Of a stretch of 64,000 bases of DNA, positions 1 through 11,600 are shown piece after piece. The notes below the pieces were generated by a model that saw only the letters and a program-made list of their open reading frames with translations, was not told the origin of the DNA and did not search any database. Positions within the stretch are counted from its first letter, which is position 1. Each line of letters opens with the position of its first letter. The position numbers and the translations under genes were made by a program. This DNA is from Trichosporon coremiiforme (taxonomy: Eukaryota; Basidiomycota; Tremellomycetes; Trichosporonales; Trichosporonaceae), in NCBI GenBank assembly GCA_039545355.1, contig BCJJ01000014.1:995914-1059913 (forward strand). Direction: 5' to 3'.

Positions 1-3000
1 GGCGAACTCATCCATGCTGAACTGCGGCGAGGGCAGCTCCTCAATAGTGGCAGGGGACCCAATCCGCTCAAGCCGTTCCTCCTCCTCCTCCTGCAGCTTA
101 GCAATCTCGAGTTCCTCATCGAGCTCATGCACGAAGGTGTCCTCGATCGCCTCCAGTGCCGTCGCCTCCGTCTGGGCCTCGGTGAATTCGGCCACCTCCT
201 TGGGAACGGGTAGGGGCGAGGCCACTATGGACCGGGCGGGGAAGCCGGGACTCGCACGCGCGTCGATGGAACTGTCGCCGAAAGTCGTCTCGATGTCGTA
301 AGTCTCTTCATCGACGAGGAGAGCGTGCTCCTCCGCCGTATGGGACGGGAAACTGGCCGCGATCTCGTCCTTCTTCTCAATAGACTCCGCATTGGGCTCG
401 GGCGCGGAGACGTACTGCTGTGCCAGGTCTTCGAATGTCGACTCGCGCTTCAACTTGCGCTCCTCTCCGTCCTCCATCTCGCCGGGCTCGAGACTGGAAT
501 CGAGCTGGCTATCGTCCACTAGGGGCTGGGTCGCAATCGGCGGAGCACGGGCAAGGGGCTGGATGAAAGCGACAGGCTCGGGGTCGAGCAACGCGTGCAT
601 CTTAAGCGGCGAGATGGGGTCGAAAGACGGCAGTCCCTGGGTAAAGGCAGGTGACACGCTCGAGTATTGGCTCTGCTTGGCTTCTTCCTGGATAGTGGCG
701 GGGATGTGCGCTTCGTAGGTGGGGACAATCTCCTCAGCAGGCGTCGAGAGTTCGACACTGCGGACACTGTTGCTTTCGAGCGATGTCCCGCGGCGCAGCT
801 TCTGCCTCTTCTCCTGGTGCTCGCGTTCGAGTTGGGGCTGGGGCTCAGCCTGGGGTTCAGGCGTGGACGACTTGGGCTTCTCGGGGTTTTGCGAAGCCAA
901 AAGCTGGTCCAGTGTCTCAGCATGGGCGATTTGGACAGGCTTCACAGTCTCTGGACGGGAGGTCTCGTCCTCCGTCGTTAGACGCAGGAGCTCCCTCTCG
1001 CTAGCGGCCACGGAACAGATACTCCGCCTCGCCTCCTCCTTGCTGAGCACACGGCCCGAGAGTCGCTCAAGTTCAGCGAGCTCATTCTCGACCTCCTGCG
1101 GCGTGAACGGCTCATCACTCTTGCTGAGCGTGTACCCGCGGCTCCGCCTGACTGTTGGGCGGGGCACGTCAGCCCCATGCCCGATCTCGACCTCGGTACT
1201 CGCCCTGCCTTCGGCGAGCAGGACGCCGAAGTCGATACCCAGGCTGTCGTGGGTGCGTTCTGGCGAACCATGGGCGTGCACATGGGCGTGATGGTGGCTG
1301 GGGGAGAAACGCGGCGACGCAGGCGGCAAGGCGTGCAACGGGGAACTGGGCGTCGTCACCGGTTTCTGGTCCGGCGTCCTCAGACTGGTCGGGACCATGC
1401 TGACTGGCGGTCCAGTTTTGGCGATGAGTTCCTCAGTCTCAGCCCGCTCGGCAATCTCAGCAGGCTCCGGTTCCTCCACAAGCGGCTCGAACTGCAAGCT
1501 AGGCTCAGACTCGAGCAGGATGCTCGACTGGGCAGAGTAACTCTCCCCCGGACTTGGGGGGACGAGGGCCGAGTGAGCGGGCGACAGAGAGCCCGTCGAC
1601 GCATGGCTGGGGTTGCGCGAGAGACTCCGCACGAGACGGGGGATGTAACTATGGCGACGAGAGACTTTCGCTCCGCCCTCGTACTCGGGCATCTCGTCTG
1701 GTTTCAGCGTGTCTGCCAGATCGTGGAGCGACTTGTTGAACTTTGTCATGAGGGACGCGCTGCGCCGCGGGCCCTTCCGTGGCGGGGTGATTGGATGGAG
1801 ACTGCTGTTGCTGCTGCCTGCAACTGAGGCGGGCTGGAGCGCGAAGGGCGGTGAGGATTCGCGAGATCCGCGACTCCTTTCGTTGCGTTCGCTGCGATCA
1901 CTCTTCTCCGGCTTCACGATGTAGTTGTCGGCAAGATTGTGCAGGCTCTTATTGAATCGGCTAGCCAGGCTCGCGTCCTTCTCTCTGTCTCCGCTGCCTC
2001 CACTTCCACCGCCGAGATCGTGTAAGCTCTTGTTCAACTTGCTGAAACCAGAGGAGATGCGGCGCATACGCCCCTTAGAGCCCTTGGACGAGATACTCGC
2101 CTGCGAAGCCTGTCGCCGGGGTTCGCGCGCAGTCGACTCGGCCTCGTCCTCGGAATCGCTGTAGTCGGAATCGTTTGCGAAGAACTCGGCCATGCTGACC
2201 GGCTCGTGGCCCGGCGCGTCGACGATCTTGACGGACACTTGCCGTCCCGGTCGTCCCATACCGGGACTGCTGAGCACCGAGGCCGTGTCCGTGAAACTCT
2301 GCCGCTTGCCTGGGGACATGGAGCCGCGGGCTTCTCGAGGGATGAGCTTGCGTGGGGGCGAAGCGAGACTTGGCAGAGAGGGCGAAAACGAGACAGGCGA
2401 GCCGAGCACGCCTGGCCCGTCGATGGAGGACCGCTCGACCCATGGTTCACCCAGGCCGGTGTTCGAGAACACAGAGGCGCGGTTGCCCGCTCCCAGTGGA
2501 GGAGAGGGACGGGATGAGGACAGGTGGGAGGAAGAGGGGTGAAACGGGTGGGACGGGTGAGACGGGTTGAAGTCGAGAATTGGCTGGGAGATCTGCCTCT
2601 TCTGTTCCGGCTTGCTACTGGTGCTGAGCACGTCGACGCTCTTATTCCGTCCCAGGACCCGCGCGAATCCGCTACTTCGCTTCTCCTTCAATTCCCCGCT
2701 CTTCTCGCGACGGAGGTCGCCTGACTTCTTCCTCAGCTTGGACGGAATGCGTGTCGGAGGCTCGGAGACGACAGATCCCGGGGCTGGCGGAACCACAAAG
2801 GACGAAGTCGAGGCAGAGGGGTGGTGAGATGAGGGACGGGCGGAGGTGGGGTTGGAGTTGAGAGAGGTGGTGGAAGACGTCGGGAGATGGCTCTGGCTCA
2901 ACGAGCGCTTGACGTCGACAGCCTTGCGTTTCGGGTACTTGAGCGCCTTCTTGAGCTTGCCCTCTGCGTCGCTGGCGGCAGAGGTGGACGCGGGGGCGCT

Positions 3001-3051
3001 CTTCCTCGGCCCCTTCGCGAGAGGACTCGGCGATGACGGTCTCGGCATCAT
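1..3051 (-). CDS. Large Ser-rich protein of unknown function, 3' end cut by the window edge
   Basis: One uninterrupted reading frame runs leftward from two adjacent ATG codons near 3051 to the window start, at least 1,017 codons with no stop, so the C-terminus lies outside the window. The N-terminal part is basic and Ser/Pro-rich with several RRxS- and SPxx-type sites typical of phosphorylated scaffold proteins. A short motif, [KR][FL]NKSLH[DN]L, occurs three times (near 2040, 1960 and 1740). The region around 2190-2140 has an acidic cluster, SDYSDSEDEAEST. The distal part is acidic and Glu-rich and may form a coiled coil near the window start. I see no catalytic domain. An in-frame TAG directly preceded by a good acceptor (CATTCTAG, about 3097) lies upstream, so a 5' exon is possible. 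I do not recognise the family. Confidence 0.75.
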   Translation of the reverse strand, partial: MMPRPSSPSPLAKGPRKSAPASTSAASDAEGKLKKALKYPKRKAVDVKRSLSQSHLPTSSTTSLNSNPTSARPSSHHPSASTSSFVVPPAPGSVVSEPPTRIPSKLRKKSGDLRREKSGELKEKRSSGFARVLGRNKSVDVLSTSSKPEQKRQISQPILDFNPSHPSHPFHPSSSHLSSSRPSPPLGAGNRASVFSNTGLGEPWVERSSIDGPGVLGSPVSFSPSLPSLASPPRKLIPREARGSMSPGKRQSFTDTASVLSSPGMGRPGRQVSVKIVDAPGHEPVSMAEFFANDSDYSDSEDEAESTAREPRRQASQASISSKGSKGRMRRISSGFSKLNKSLHDLGGGSGGSGDREKDASLASRFNKSLHNLADNYIVKPEKSDRSERNERSRGSRESSPPFALQPASVAGSSNSSLHPITPPRKGPRRSASLMTKFNKSLHDLADTLKPDEMPEYEGGAKVSRRHSYIPRLVRSLSRNPSHASTGSLSPAHSALVPPSPGESYSAQSSILLESEPSLQFEPLVEEPEPAEIAERAETEELIAKTGPPVSMVPTSLRTPDQKPVTTPSSPLHALPPASPRFSPSHHHAHVHAHGSPERTHDSLGIDFGVLLAEGRASTEVEIGHGADVPRPTVRRSRGYTLSKSDEPFTPQEVENELAELERLSGRVLSKEEARRSICSVAASERELLRLTTEDETSRPETVKPVQIAHAETLDQLLASQNPEKPKSSTPEPQAEPQPQLEREHQEKRQKLRRGTSLESNSVRSVELSTPAEEIVPTYEAHIPATIQEEAKQSQYSSVSPAFTQGLPSFDPISPLKMHALLDPEPVAFIQPLARAPPIATQPLVDDSQLDSSLEPGEMEDGEERKLKRESTFEDLAQQYVSAPEPNAESIEKKDEIAASFPSHTAEEHALLVDEETYDIETTFGDSSIDARASPGFPARSIVASPLPVPKEVAEFTEAQTEATALEAIEDTFVHELDEELEIAKLQEEEEERLERIGSPATIEELPSPQFSMDEFA

Positions 3052-4500
3052 CGTCGCTCTTGTCGGGTTTGTAGTCGATCGGCTCCAGTCGAGAGCCTAG
3101 AATGTAAGGGGCGCGATCAGCGCAGAAATGTCGCAATGAGTGTTGGTGAGGTTGATGGTAATGACGGTATCGTTGTCGGTGTCGTTGTTTACGTCGTGGC
3201 CGGCAGGCAAGGGTAGCGGCGTCGGCAGGCCCTAGGATGCGGGGCGAATGGAATATGGACAACGAACTGGGTAAGAAGAGGGAACGGTTGGAGAGAGACG
3301 ATGCATGGTCCTCCTCCTGGGCCTTATACTCGCCGCAAGCACACTTGCTGGCCCCGCGTCGCACCGCTCGCTGGCTCGCTGGCTCGCTGGCGCACTGCAC
3401 TCACCCAACTCCGTGATCCGAGCTGTGAGGATGAGACAACACTGTAAGTCGGGAACGGCAGGACTCGCCCAGCGCGAGGAACGCGGCAGGAACGCAGGAA
3501 CCACCACCACCAGAGTTCGACTGTGCCTGGACTAGACGCCGGTCCCTCCGACTTCTGCTCTCCCCTGTGCGTCCCCTGTGCTCCCCCTTGGCGTCATAGG
3601 ACGTTGCGAAGGGAGATCAAGGGAGTACGCAGGGAGGGCAGGGGCAGATAACGCCATGGCGAATCCCCAGTCATCTGTGGCTCGTGGCTTGCCGGACCTT
3701 CCTGATCTCGTTCCTGACCTTCAAGCTCGCTCAATCGTCATGCCGAGACGAGACCAAGATGATGTAGCCCACCGCCGTGCCGTCGTCAGTGATGCTGAGT
3801 GAACCGTGAAGCGTGAGCTTGTACACGGCGATGCGCTTCCAGTGAATCGTCCCTCGGCGTACGAAGCTGGCACCGTGAGCTAACGGAGGGCGCGTCTTCC
3901 CCACAGCTGAAGGGCGGAGAAATGCCACCGAGAATGCCGAGAGGACGCCTCCGACAATCACTCCACCGATCCTCTATGCCGCCGCCATCGATACCATGGT
4001 CACAAGCTCGTCCTCAAGTTACCGCACTATATCAGCTACCGGTGTAGGATATCGTAGCGCACACTGCATACTGCACGCACAATAGGCTACGCTCTCCCGG
4101 ATGAACCGGGGCCAGCCTTCTGAGCAATGCTCAGCGCGCAACTTGTGCACAATGTGAGACGGCGGTGACTCACCATCGGGTGCCCCCGCACGCCCGGGTC
4201 CGCCAACCGCCGAGGCATCCCCGCGGCCGCCTGTGCCCTCATTTCGCCAATGGCCAAGCCCGCATTGTGCGTCAAGCTCACGCTGCATTCGCGCATGGTG
4301 TACATTTACAAATGCCCTCAGACACTGGGAGGGACAATCAGCGACATCGCGCCCATCATCGTGACACCCCGGCGACACTCCGCCCGGCCCCGAGCGGCTC
4401 AGATGTCACTTGTCGTGTCACTCTGGACACGGGGACATCGGGGCTCGGCTATGGCACTGGCCATCGTCTGCGACAACCCTCGAAGCCCAACACCTTACGA
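3052..4500. other. Intergenic region between two minus-strand genes
   Basis: This stretch should hold the promoter and 5' UTR of the Ser-rich gene and the terminator of the MATH/BTB gene. A short direct repeat of GCTGGCTC units lies at about 3370-3390. Open frames here are short and show no recognisable protein. I see no RNA gene. Confidence 0.4.
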
Positions 4501-6705
4501 TTATGACGGACAGAAGTCGAGCTGGCTGAGAATGAGGGGCCACACTGGGAGTTAGCTTTGCGGCATACGGTTAACTCACCCTCCTCGAAGCCGACGTGCT
4601 TGCCGCCGCGGATCTGCTTCCAGATATTCTGCATTGTGTCCGACTTCTTGATCTCGCCCCAGTGCTGCAGGAAGAAGGCGACTTGCACCTGCACTCGTCA
4701 GTTTCGGGCGGTCTGTCATGAAACTCACCTTGCGGACGTCGTCAAAGGTCGAGCTGAAACGCGAGAAGACCTCGGCAGGGATGTTCAGGGATGTGAGCTG
4801 GGAGCAGATGTGCTGGAATGCGCGCATCTTGAGCGCCGGCAGATCCAGCTTGTCCGCGAGGCGGTACACGGACTTGGCGCTCACGGGGCGCGGCCCGGTC
4901 GCACCTTCGCCCTCGCGCATGCCCCTCTCCAAAAGCCACTGCGCGATCCACTCGCGCCGCGACCGCGGTTCCTGTTCAGGCGTCACCTCGGTGCCACTAT
5001 ACACCACTGTACGCCTCGTGCCGTCCCCAAACGACGACGATAGTGGCGCAAAGTAGATAGTGTCGGTGTAGAGCTGGCGTCAGCTGTCAATCTCTGGAAG
5101 TAGCTCACCCAGTACAGGATCGCCCACCACGTGCTCCACGCGGCGTCCTTCACCACAACTCGCGTTTTCTTCGGTCCGATGACGGCGGCCTCGTCACGCT
5201 CGCGCATACGCTTGCGGGATATACGGCGCACTGGCATGCGCGGGGCAGCCTCATGGCTCTCCTCGGCCATGTCGTCGTCGCCCTCAGCCATGCTCTGCGA
5301 CCTCGTCTCCATGTCCTCATCGCTGAGCACGCTGTCGGCGCTGCCGAGACCGTGCTCGCTCTCGATTTCGGGAGGGTTTACCGGAGGCACACCCTCGGCA
5401 AAGTGAATGTCCGGCTGGATCCTCGGACTCATGTCCACTGGTGGCTCGTCCCGCGTCGTCGTCGAAGAGAACAGCGAGTTCACGTTGTTCATCGCCTCGT
5501 CCTCGACGTCCGAGTCTGACAACGTGTCCAGCAGGTCGTCCAGGTCGTCCTGATGTCAGTTCCAGCACTTCAAGAAAGAAACTCACGGTCAGCTCCATTC
5601 CGTCCCCTCCCTCCCCGAAACCCCCGTGAAACATGGCGTCAAAGTACTCGCAGCGGTTCAGGAGCTTCTTGTTCGCATAGACGCGGCGGGGTGGGGCGCG
5701 CTCCAGCCCTGAAGGCGAGGGTCTCGAAGGAATCACAAACTCGATGTCAGAGTACACTGCTGTCAGCTTGCAACACAGGCTCGCTAGCTTACATGGGTCA
5801 TCGAACATATCACCGACAGCAGAGACAAGATCACGGGGTACGATGCGTTTCGGCCCGCCAGAGGCGCCCGTATCGATGACTGCCTCAGACGACGTGCTGC
5901 CGCTCTGTCGCGGCGGCGCCATGCCGAGGCGGTAGCCGAGGGGAGGGAGGGACTGGCCCGAGATGGTGCACACGATGGTGAAGGTGTCGTTCGCGACCAC
6001 GCTAGGGTGCAGGAACAGGTGGTCGCGCTTGACGAACTGCTGCCAGCCCCAGTTGGCTGTTTTGACCGCAAACGTGTGGTCCGACGCCTCCTTGTAGCAC
6101 AGCGTCTGCATCTTGTTCGTCCGCTCGTCCATCACCTTCACATCGAAGCGGAACAGCCACAGCCCCTTGCGTGTCCACTTGCCGTTGATGCCCTGTTCGC
6201 GCTCCTGTTGCGACGGCTGAGTGTGAGTTATGCACACCATGTAGCAACTCACGACACACGACAAGTACAGGCTCGCGAACTCGCCGCCCTGCACGCCCGA
6301 GTTCGGGTACCACAGCACCTCCCAGAGGTTCTCCGTATCGCCAAATACGACAGACTTGATGCATTTGCTGGTAGCCGTTAGTTCAAGCTCCCCAAGTAAC
6401 GAAGGTGCAGGGGAGGTTCGCCGATCGGACTATCGGCTGGCAGCGATCGAGATGCCAGCACGACAGCGGCTCACTTGTGGAGCAGCTGAACTCACCTTTT
6501 CGCGCTACCCTTGCTCGTCTCGTACATCTGTCGCAGTCCCGTCAGGCGCCATTCGAGAGACACTGTCGACGTCTCGGAGAACTCAGTCGAAGACGCCGAC
6601 GCGCCGGACGCCAGAAGTCCCGGCGGGACTGCTGTCAGTTCCACTTGCTGTCAGCAGAAGCTTACCAGTAATGTCGCGCTGAGTGTTGGACGCGCTCGTC
6701 GCCAT
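4501..6705 (-). CDS. MATH and BTB/POZ domain protein
   Basis: Nine exons (6666-6705, 6496-6628, 6253-6367, 5793-6216, 5587-5756, 5109-5549, 4729-5073, 4580-4688, 4501-4544) join in phase into a 606-aa protein. Introns are 35-40 nt except one of 128 nt. The N-terminal third reads as a MATH/TRAF-like domain (WEVLWYPNS, GEFASLYLSC, GLWLFRFDVKVMD, WGWQQFVKRDHLF). It is followed by a BTB start (YSDIEFVIP, then VYANKKLLNRCEYFDAMF), interrupted by an acidic, Ser-rich insert with an RRISRKRMRERDE basic patch that could be a nuclear signal. The BTB core resumes in the C-terminal exons (KSVYRLADKLDLPALKMRAF). In animals and fission yeast this architecture marks Cullin-3 substrate adaptors. A similar adaptor role is an inference here. 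The start ATG is the first in a 40-nt exon whose phase fits. Confidence 0.85.
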
Positions 6706-7453
6706 GTTGGCCAGCAGATAAAGAAAGCTTCAGGTCGTCGTCAATATCGAGGAAGGTGAGGACGGTGCGGCGGACAATCGGCGTGCTCTTGGAAGTGGAT
6801 GCGGTCGGTACGGACGTCGTATGCCGTACTCGAGGGAGGACCAGAGAAGTGGAAGCGTCAGACAAATACAACAGAGACGTGGTGTGGATGTGAGACGAGT
6901 GGAATGGAATGTGGATGCTAAGTTCGGGCGGCGACGATGTCGGAACGTGAAGCGTGAAGCGTGAAGCATCAAGGTGAAGCGCGCGGACGGGGCTCTGGCG
7001 AAAACGTCATTGTCATTGCGATCGATCTGCGCCTGAGCCTCGCCAGCCTCGCCCGCCTCGCTCGAGCTCTTACGTTCTCCACTCTTCACGCTGCACACAT
7101 TCCGTCTGACACATCGTCGTACACTTCAGTGCACTCTATGTCCGACCGTTTCCGCCTTCCACGCCTTCCACTGCTCATGCATAACTGCCCTTCAGAGCTG
7201 ACGACTAGGGAGTCATCACCGCACCATTGTGGAATGATGACTGTCGGGTGTGGGGTCCCCACCGCTTCCCCCATTACCCAGCTCCGGCTATTGGCTGCGG
7301 CGGCTGTCAGGGGGATGCTTCCTCGATTCTCCGGCCATTCTCTCTCATGCACATCTCGTCTGAGTTCTACAACAGCCAGATCACGTCTCGCCGGAATACA
7401 TGCTTCTCATCATGGTCTACGGAGCCTGGTAGCCTGCGAGTAACAGCAGTTCT
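6706..7453. other. Intergenic region
   Basis: Promoter side of the MATH/BTB gene and 3' side of the next minus-strand gene. Open frames are short and on both strands. No RNA gene or repeat is seen. Confidence 0.4.
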
Positions 7454-8010
7454 CTACGCCAGACCATCCAGCTTCTGCGCCTCCTCGCCATACCCCTCCG
7501 CCCTCCAGTGTCGCTCGGGCGGGTCCTCGCGCCGGTTCTTCCCCATGGGTGGATCAGCGTGCTCGCCATGAGACTTGTCGAGACGCTTCTCGGCACCCTG
7601 GAGCCAGTTTTTCCACTTCGGCGTCATGTTGAACACGTCGTAGGCGACGGACTGGCCCGCGTCGGCGCCCTCGGTGCTGATCAGCTGGATGTAGGCGCGG
7701 CCTGGGCGTTAGCGGGCGTAGCAGGCGCAGCGAACGAAGAGAGCCCAGCGGGGGCGCAGAGAGAGTAGCGGGCTCGGCGGCGGGAGCGACGATGGAAGCA
7801 GGCGGAGGGGGCGAGGAAGGCAGCGAGGAAGGCAGCAGGCCGTTACTTACCAGACATCGTCTCGCCAAACACCTGCAGACTCTTGCCGTACAGCCGTTCA
7901 CAGAGCCGGTCCAGCGCCTCGGCGCGCACATAGTCCTCCTTGCTGGCGAGGGTGCGGAACCAGGAGCTGCCGGGGGTGGCGTCAGGCGGGATCTGGGTGA
8001 GTCGGGTCAT
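7454..8010 (-). CDS. Small conserved-looking protein of unknown function, 135 aa
   Basis: Exon 1 (7851-8010) begins MTRLTQIPPDATPG and joins exon 2 (7454-7701) across a 149-nt intron with donor GTAAGT and a CTAAC branch near the acceptor. The joined frame gives a 135-aa soluble protein rich in charged residues, with no signal peptide, membrane segment or zinc ligand. It has an N-terminal alpha-helical part (EALDRLCERLYGKSLQVFG) and a hydrophilic Lys/Glu/Pro tail with several Trp residues. The splice phases agree and the protein is too well composed for a chance frame, but I do not recognise the family. Confidence 0.65.
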
Positions 8011-8664
8011 TGTCTCTAGCGCTGTCCTCAACGAACGAAATGGAGACAGAAGATGGAAGAAGCAGAACGTCAACAGTACAAACTGCAGTACACTGTGAGG
8101 ACGTGGTGAGAACACGCAGACACACACGCAGAGTGCGTCGCTCGTCTCCGTCTCGCCGCAGCGTTTCAGCGTTCCCTTCACGACCACCTCACGACGGACC
8201 GGTAGTTGTGATGTGTGCCTAGATACCGAGCTTCCCCGGTCTAGAGAGACGGAAACCTTGAACTCTATTTCGTCTCTCCCCACATCTATCCCCGTCTTCC
8301 ATTCCATGCTTTCCAAACATAAGCTGTACCGGTGTTGTCTGGTGCACCTGCGCGAGCGACTCCATACAAAGCCATATCATGGTCTGTCTGGGTGGGTGAT
8401 CTTATCTTCATGGCAAGATGCCGGCACACCATTCTCTTCTCTCGCTCTGGTGCTTTGTCAGTGGGTAGTGGCTCGCGCTGCTCGCTACGCTGGCCGCGCT
8501 GGATGTAAACCTGAAGAAACCTGATACATATAAGAAATGCTGAGTGGGGAGTACTGATAGTCTAAGATTGCTTTGCCTGATGATACAATGTTTTCTGCCG
8601 ATTATACTTTTCTTCTTTCCCTTGTCACGTCTCTGCGTCTCTACTTCGTCTCCTGTGTCACACT
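8011..8664. other. Intergenic region upstream of the 135-aa gene and downstream of the PPR gene
   Basis: The stretch contains the 5' flank of the small gene and the 3' flank of the PPR gene, with AT-richer sequence at 8530-8640 expected for a terminator. No further gene is evident. Confidence 0.4.
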
Positions 8665-11600
8665 CTACTCCTTCGCGGGAGCAGCCTCAGCCTCGACCTT
8701 GGGCGCCTCGGCAGTAGCGGGGGTAGCGGGCGCAGCGGGCCAGGCGTCATCAAAGATCGCACGGGCCTTCATCCACACTGCGACGGGGTATCGGCGCTCC
8801 TCCATGCGGGCGAGGACGGCCTCGGCCTCAGCCCTGTTTCCAGCAGCGAGCTCGGCACGGATCATAGCCTCGTAAGTGGACGGCTCACGGAACACGAGTC
8901 CGGCGGGAGCGGAAGCAGTCGTGGCGGGCTTCTTGTGTCCAGAGCTGGTGAGGAGCGTGGGGTGGTTGTTCGGAGCGGCGACGCCACCGACACTGTCGGC
9001 CATGGACTCGAAGACCTCGCGCGCGGCGTCGAGGCGGCCGTGGCGGGAGTAGCCGGCGATGAGGACGTTACACACGTAAGCGGTAGACGGGGATCCGGAA
9101 CGCTCGAGCTCAGCACGCAGAGACTCGAGTTCCTCCAACGTGCCGCGCTGTCCGACGACGTTCAGGATCGCCTCCCAGACGACCGGCTCGATGACGGCCG
9201 GCTGGCCGCGCTGCGGGCGCTTCAGCGAGTTGAAGATCGTCTTGGCCTTCTGCACGTCGTTGGCGTGCAGGCCGTGGGCGGTAATGAGCGAGGCGTAGTG
9301 CGTGCCCTGGACGGGTACGTGACGGTTGCGAACAAGTTCCGCGAAGATGCGATCCATGGAGGACAGGTCGAGGGGCTGGAGCGTACCAAAGGCGTCGAGG
9401 AGGAGCTTGTACGTGTGCGCGGACGGGTGGACGCCGGCGGCACGCATCGCGTCGTAGTACTCGAGCACGCGGGTGCGGTCGGGGCGCGTCTGGAGGTAGA
9501 ACTGCATCATGGTGTTGTAGGGCGGGACGCGGGGGCGGAAGTTCTTGGCGGCGCTCATCTCGTCGAAGAGCGCGACGGCAGACTCCTCGTCGCCGACACG
9601 GCAGCAGGCGTTGATGACCGCGCCGTAGGTGACAGACGAGGGGCGGACACCGGCAGCCTTCATGTGACCGAAGAGCTCGAGGGCGACCTCGGCCTTGCGC
9701 GCTTTGGAGAGCTTGGAGATGATCGTGTTGTACAGGTAGAGGTGGGGGATGACGCCGAGGGCCTGCGACTCGTCGAAGAGCTCGCGGGCGACGAGGGCGT
9801 CGTCGGTCGAGTCGCGGGAGGAGGCAATCATAGTGGCGTAAGCGTCGGCGGAGGGAGTGAGACCAGCGTCAATGATGCGAGCACGGTGCATGCCGGCCTG
9901 CTCGAGATGGCCGAGGAAGCAGCAAGCGGAAATCATGGCGTCCTCGACCTTGCGCCAGCCATCGGCCTGGGCAACGGGGTCGGCGAGGCACGAAGTGAGA
10001 ACAACCTGGGCGAGGCTGTAGAGCTCGCGGACCTTGGCCTCGTCGCCCTCACGAGCGAGAGCAGTCATGAGACGGCCGAGACCCTCGGGGGAGGGCACGG
10101 CGTTGTCGTTCGTGAGCGCGTCGCGGATCGTGGCGTAAACACCCTGGGCAGTCTCAGGGGCATCGCGGTATCCACCAACACGCTCGATGAGGTGAGTGAG
10201 CTGGGGGACGATGTGGAGCGTGTGCGGCGAGGGGGGCTGGAACTCTCCGGGGAGAGCGGCGTCGGTGGGAGTCGGGGGCATAGTGAAGCTGGAGTCGGTG
10301 GGCGAGGTCGAAGTACCGGGATTGGGGAGGATGCCGAGGGCCTTGTCGCCGAGAGCGGCGGTCAGGAGGTTGGCGGCACGCTCGGGACCGAAACGGGCAG
10401 TCAGGATGTCGGCGAGTGCGGCAGCGCCCTGAGACGAGGGAAGAGCTCCGGCGAGGTAGAACGTCTTCGAGATCTCGGCCAGGTCGCTCATGAAGTGCTC
10501 CAGGACGGGGTCGGCCTTGCCCGACTCGATGACGGACTCGGGCAGAGAGACGATAGCCTCGAGGAGACGGAAGATGCGGTCAGAGTTGTAACCCATCTCG
10601 GCAGCCGAGGGGACAGAAGAGCGAGTGGCAAGGTACTTGTCGACAACAGCCTGGGAGACGTCCATCATGTCGCCGGTCGAAACGAGGGAGCCGCCAAGAC
10701 GAGCGGTGGCGCGGAGCGTGTCGAGGAGAGTGGCGAAGGAGGCATCGCTCTGAACGATGGCCATGATGATGGCGCGGAGGTCGGCGTCGGCGGCGGGCTC
10801 GGCGCCAGAGAACTTCTCGAGCATACGGGGAACCTCGGCGGCGAGGCCGTTGGCGACAAGGAGCTCAGCGAAGAGACGGGTGACCTGGGCGTCCATGGCG
10901 GCGCTGGGACGCTGCACGTCGAGGGCGGCCTGGAGGGCAGCCTTCTTGTCCTCCGCCCTGAGGGCGTAGGCGAGGAGACGGCCCATGAGGCGAGCGGGGA
11001 AACCGTTGGGGATCTTCTCAACGGAAGTGTGCTGCGCCGCCTTCTTGACGACAGCGCGGACGTCGTCGAAGCGTCCCTCAGCGGCAAGGGCGTTGGCGAG
11101 CGCGTAAGCCTCAGAGCGGTAGAGCTCCTTGCTCTTGCCGAACCACTGGAGCGCGGCGTCCAGCTCTCCGGCCTCAGTCAGGCCCTCGACCATCGCGCTG
11201 GCGACATGCTTGGCGTACTCGGGGGAGTTGAACTCGGCCGCGATCTGCTCAGCCGCCTCACGGTTGCCGAGCTTGAGCACGCCGGCGATGGCAGCACCAA
11301 CGACGGCGGGGTTGGCAGCGGCAACAGCCTTGCCCTTGGTCAGGAACTTGTCCCAGGCGGCACGGAACTTGTCCGCGTCGCCGGCGGCGGCGTAGATCTC
11401 GAGAATCTTCTGGTACACGGCCGGCTCGAAGGCGTCGCCCTTGAGACCCTTGGCGATGACGGGGTCGATTTGCTCGATGGGGACGCCGGAGGGAAGCTTG
11501 GCGTTGGCCGCGGCAGCGTTCACGAGGTCAGTCACCATGTCGTCGTTGCGGACGTGGCGGGGGTAGAACGACTGCGCGACGCCGTAGAGCTTGAGCGCGG

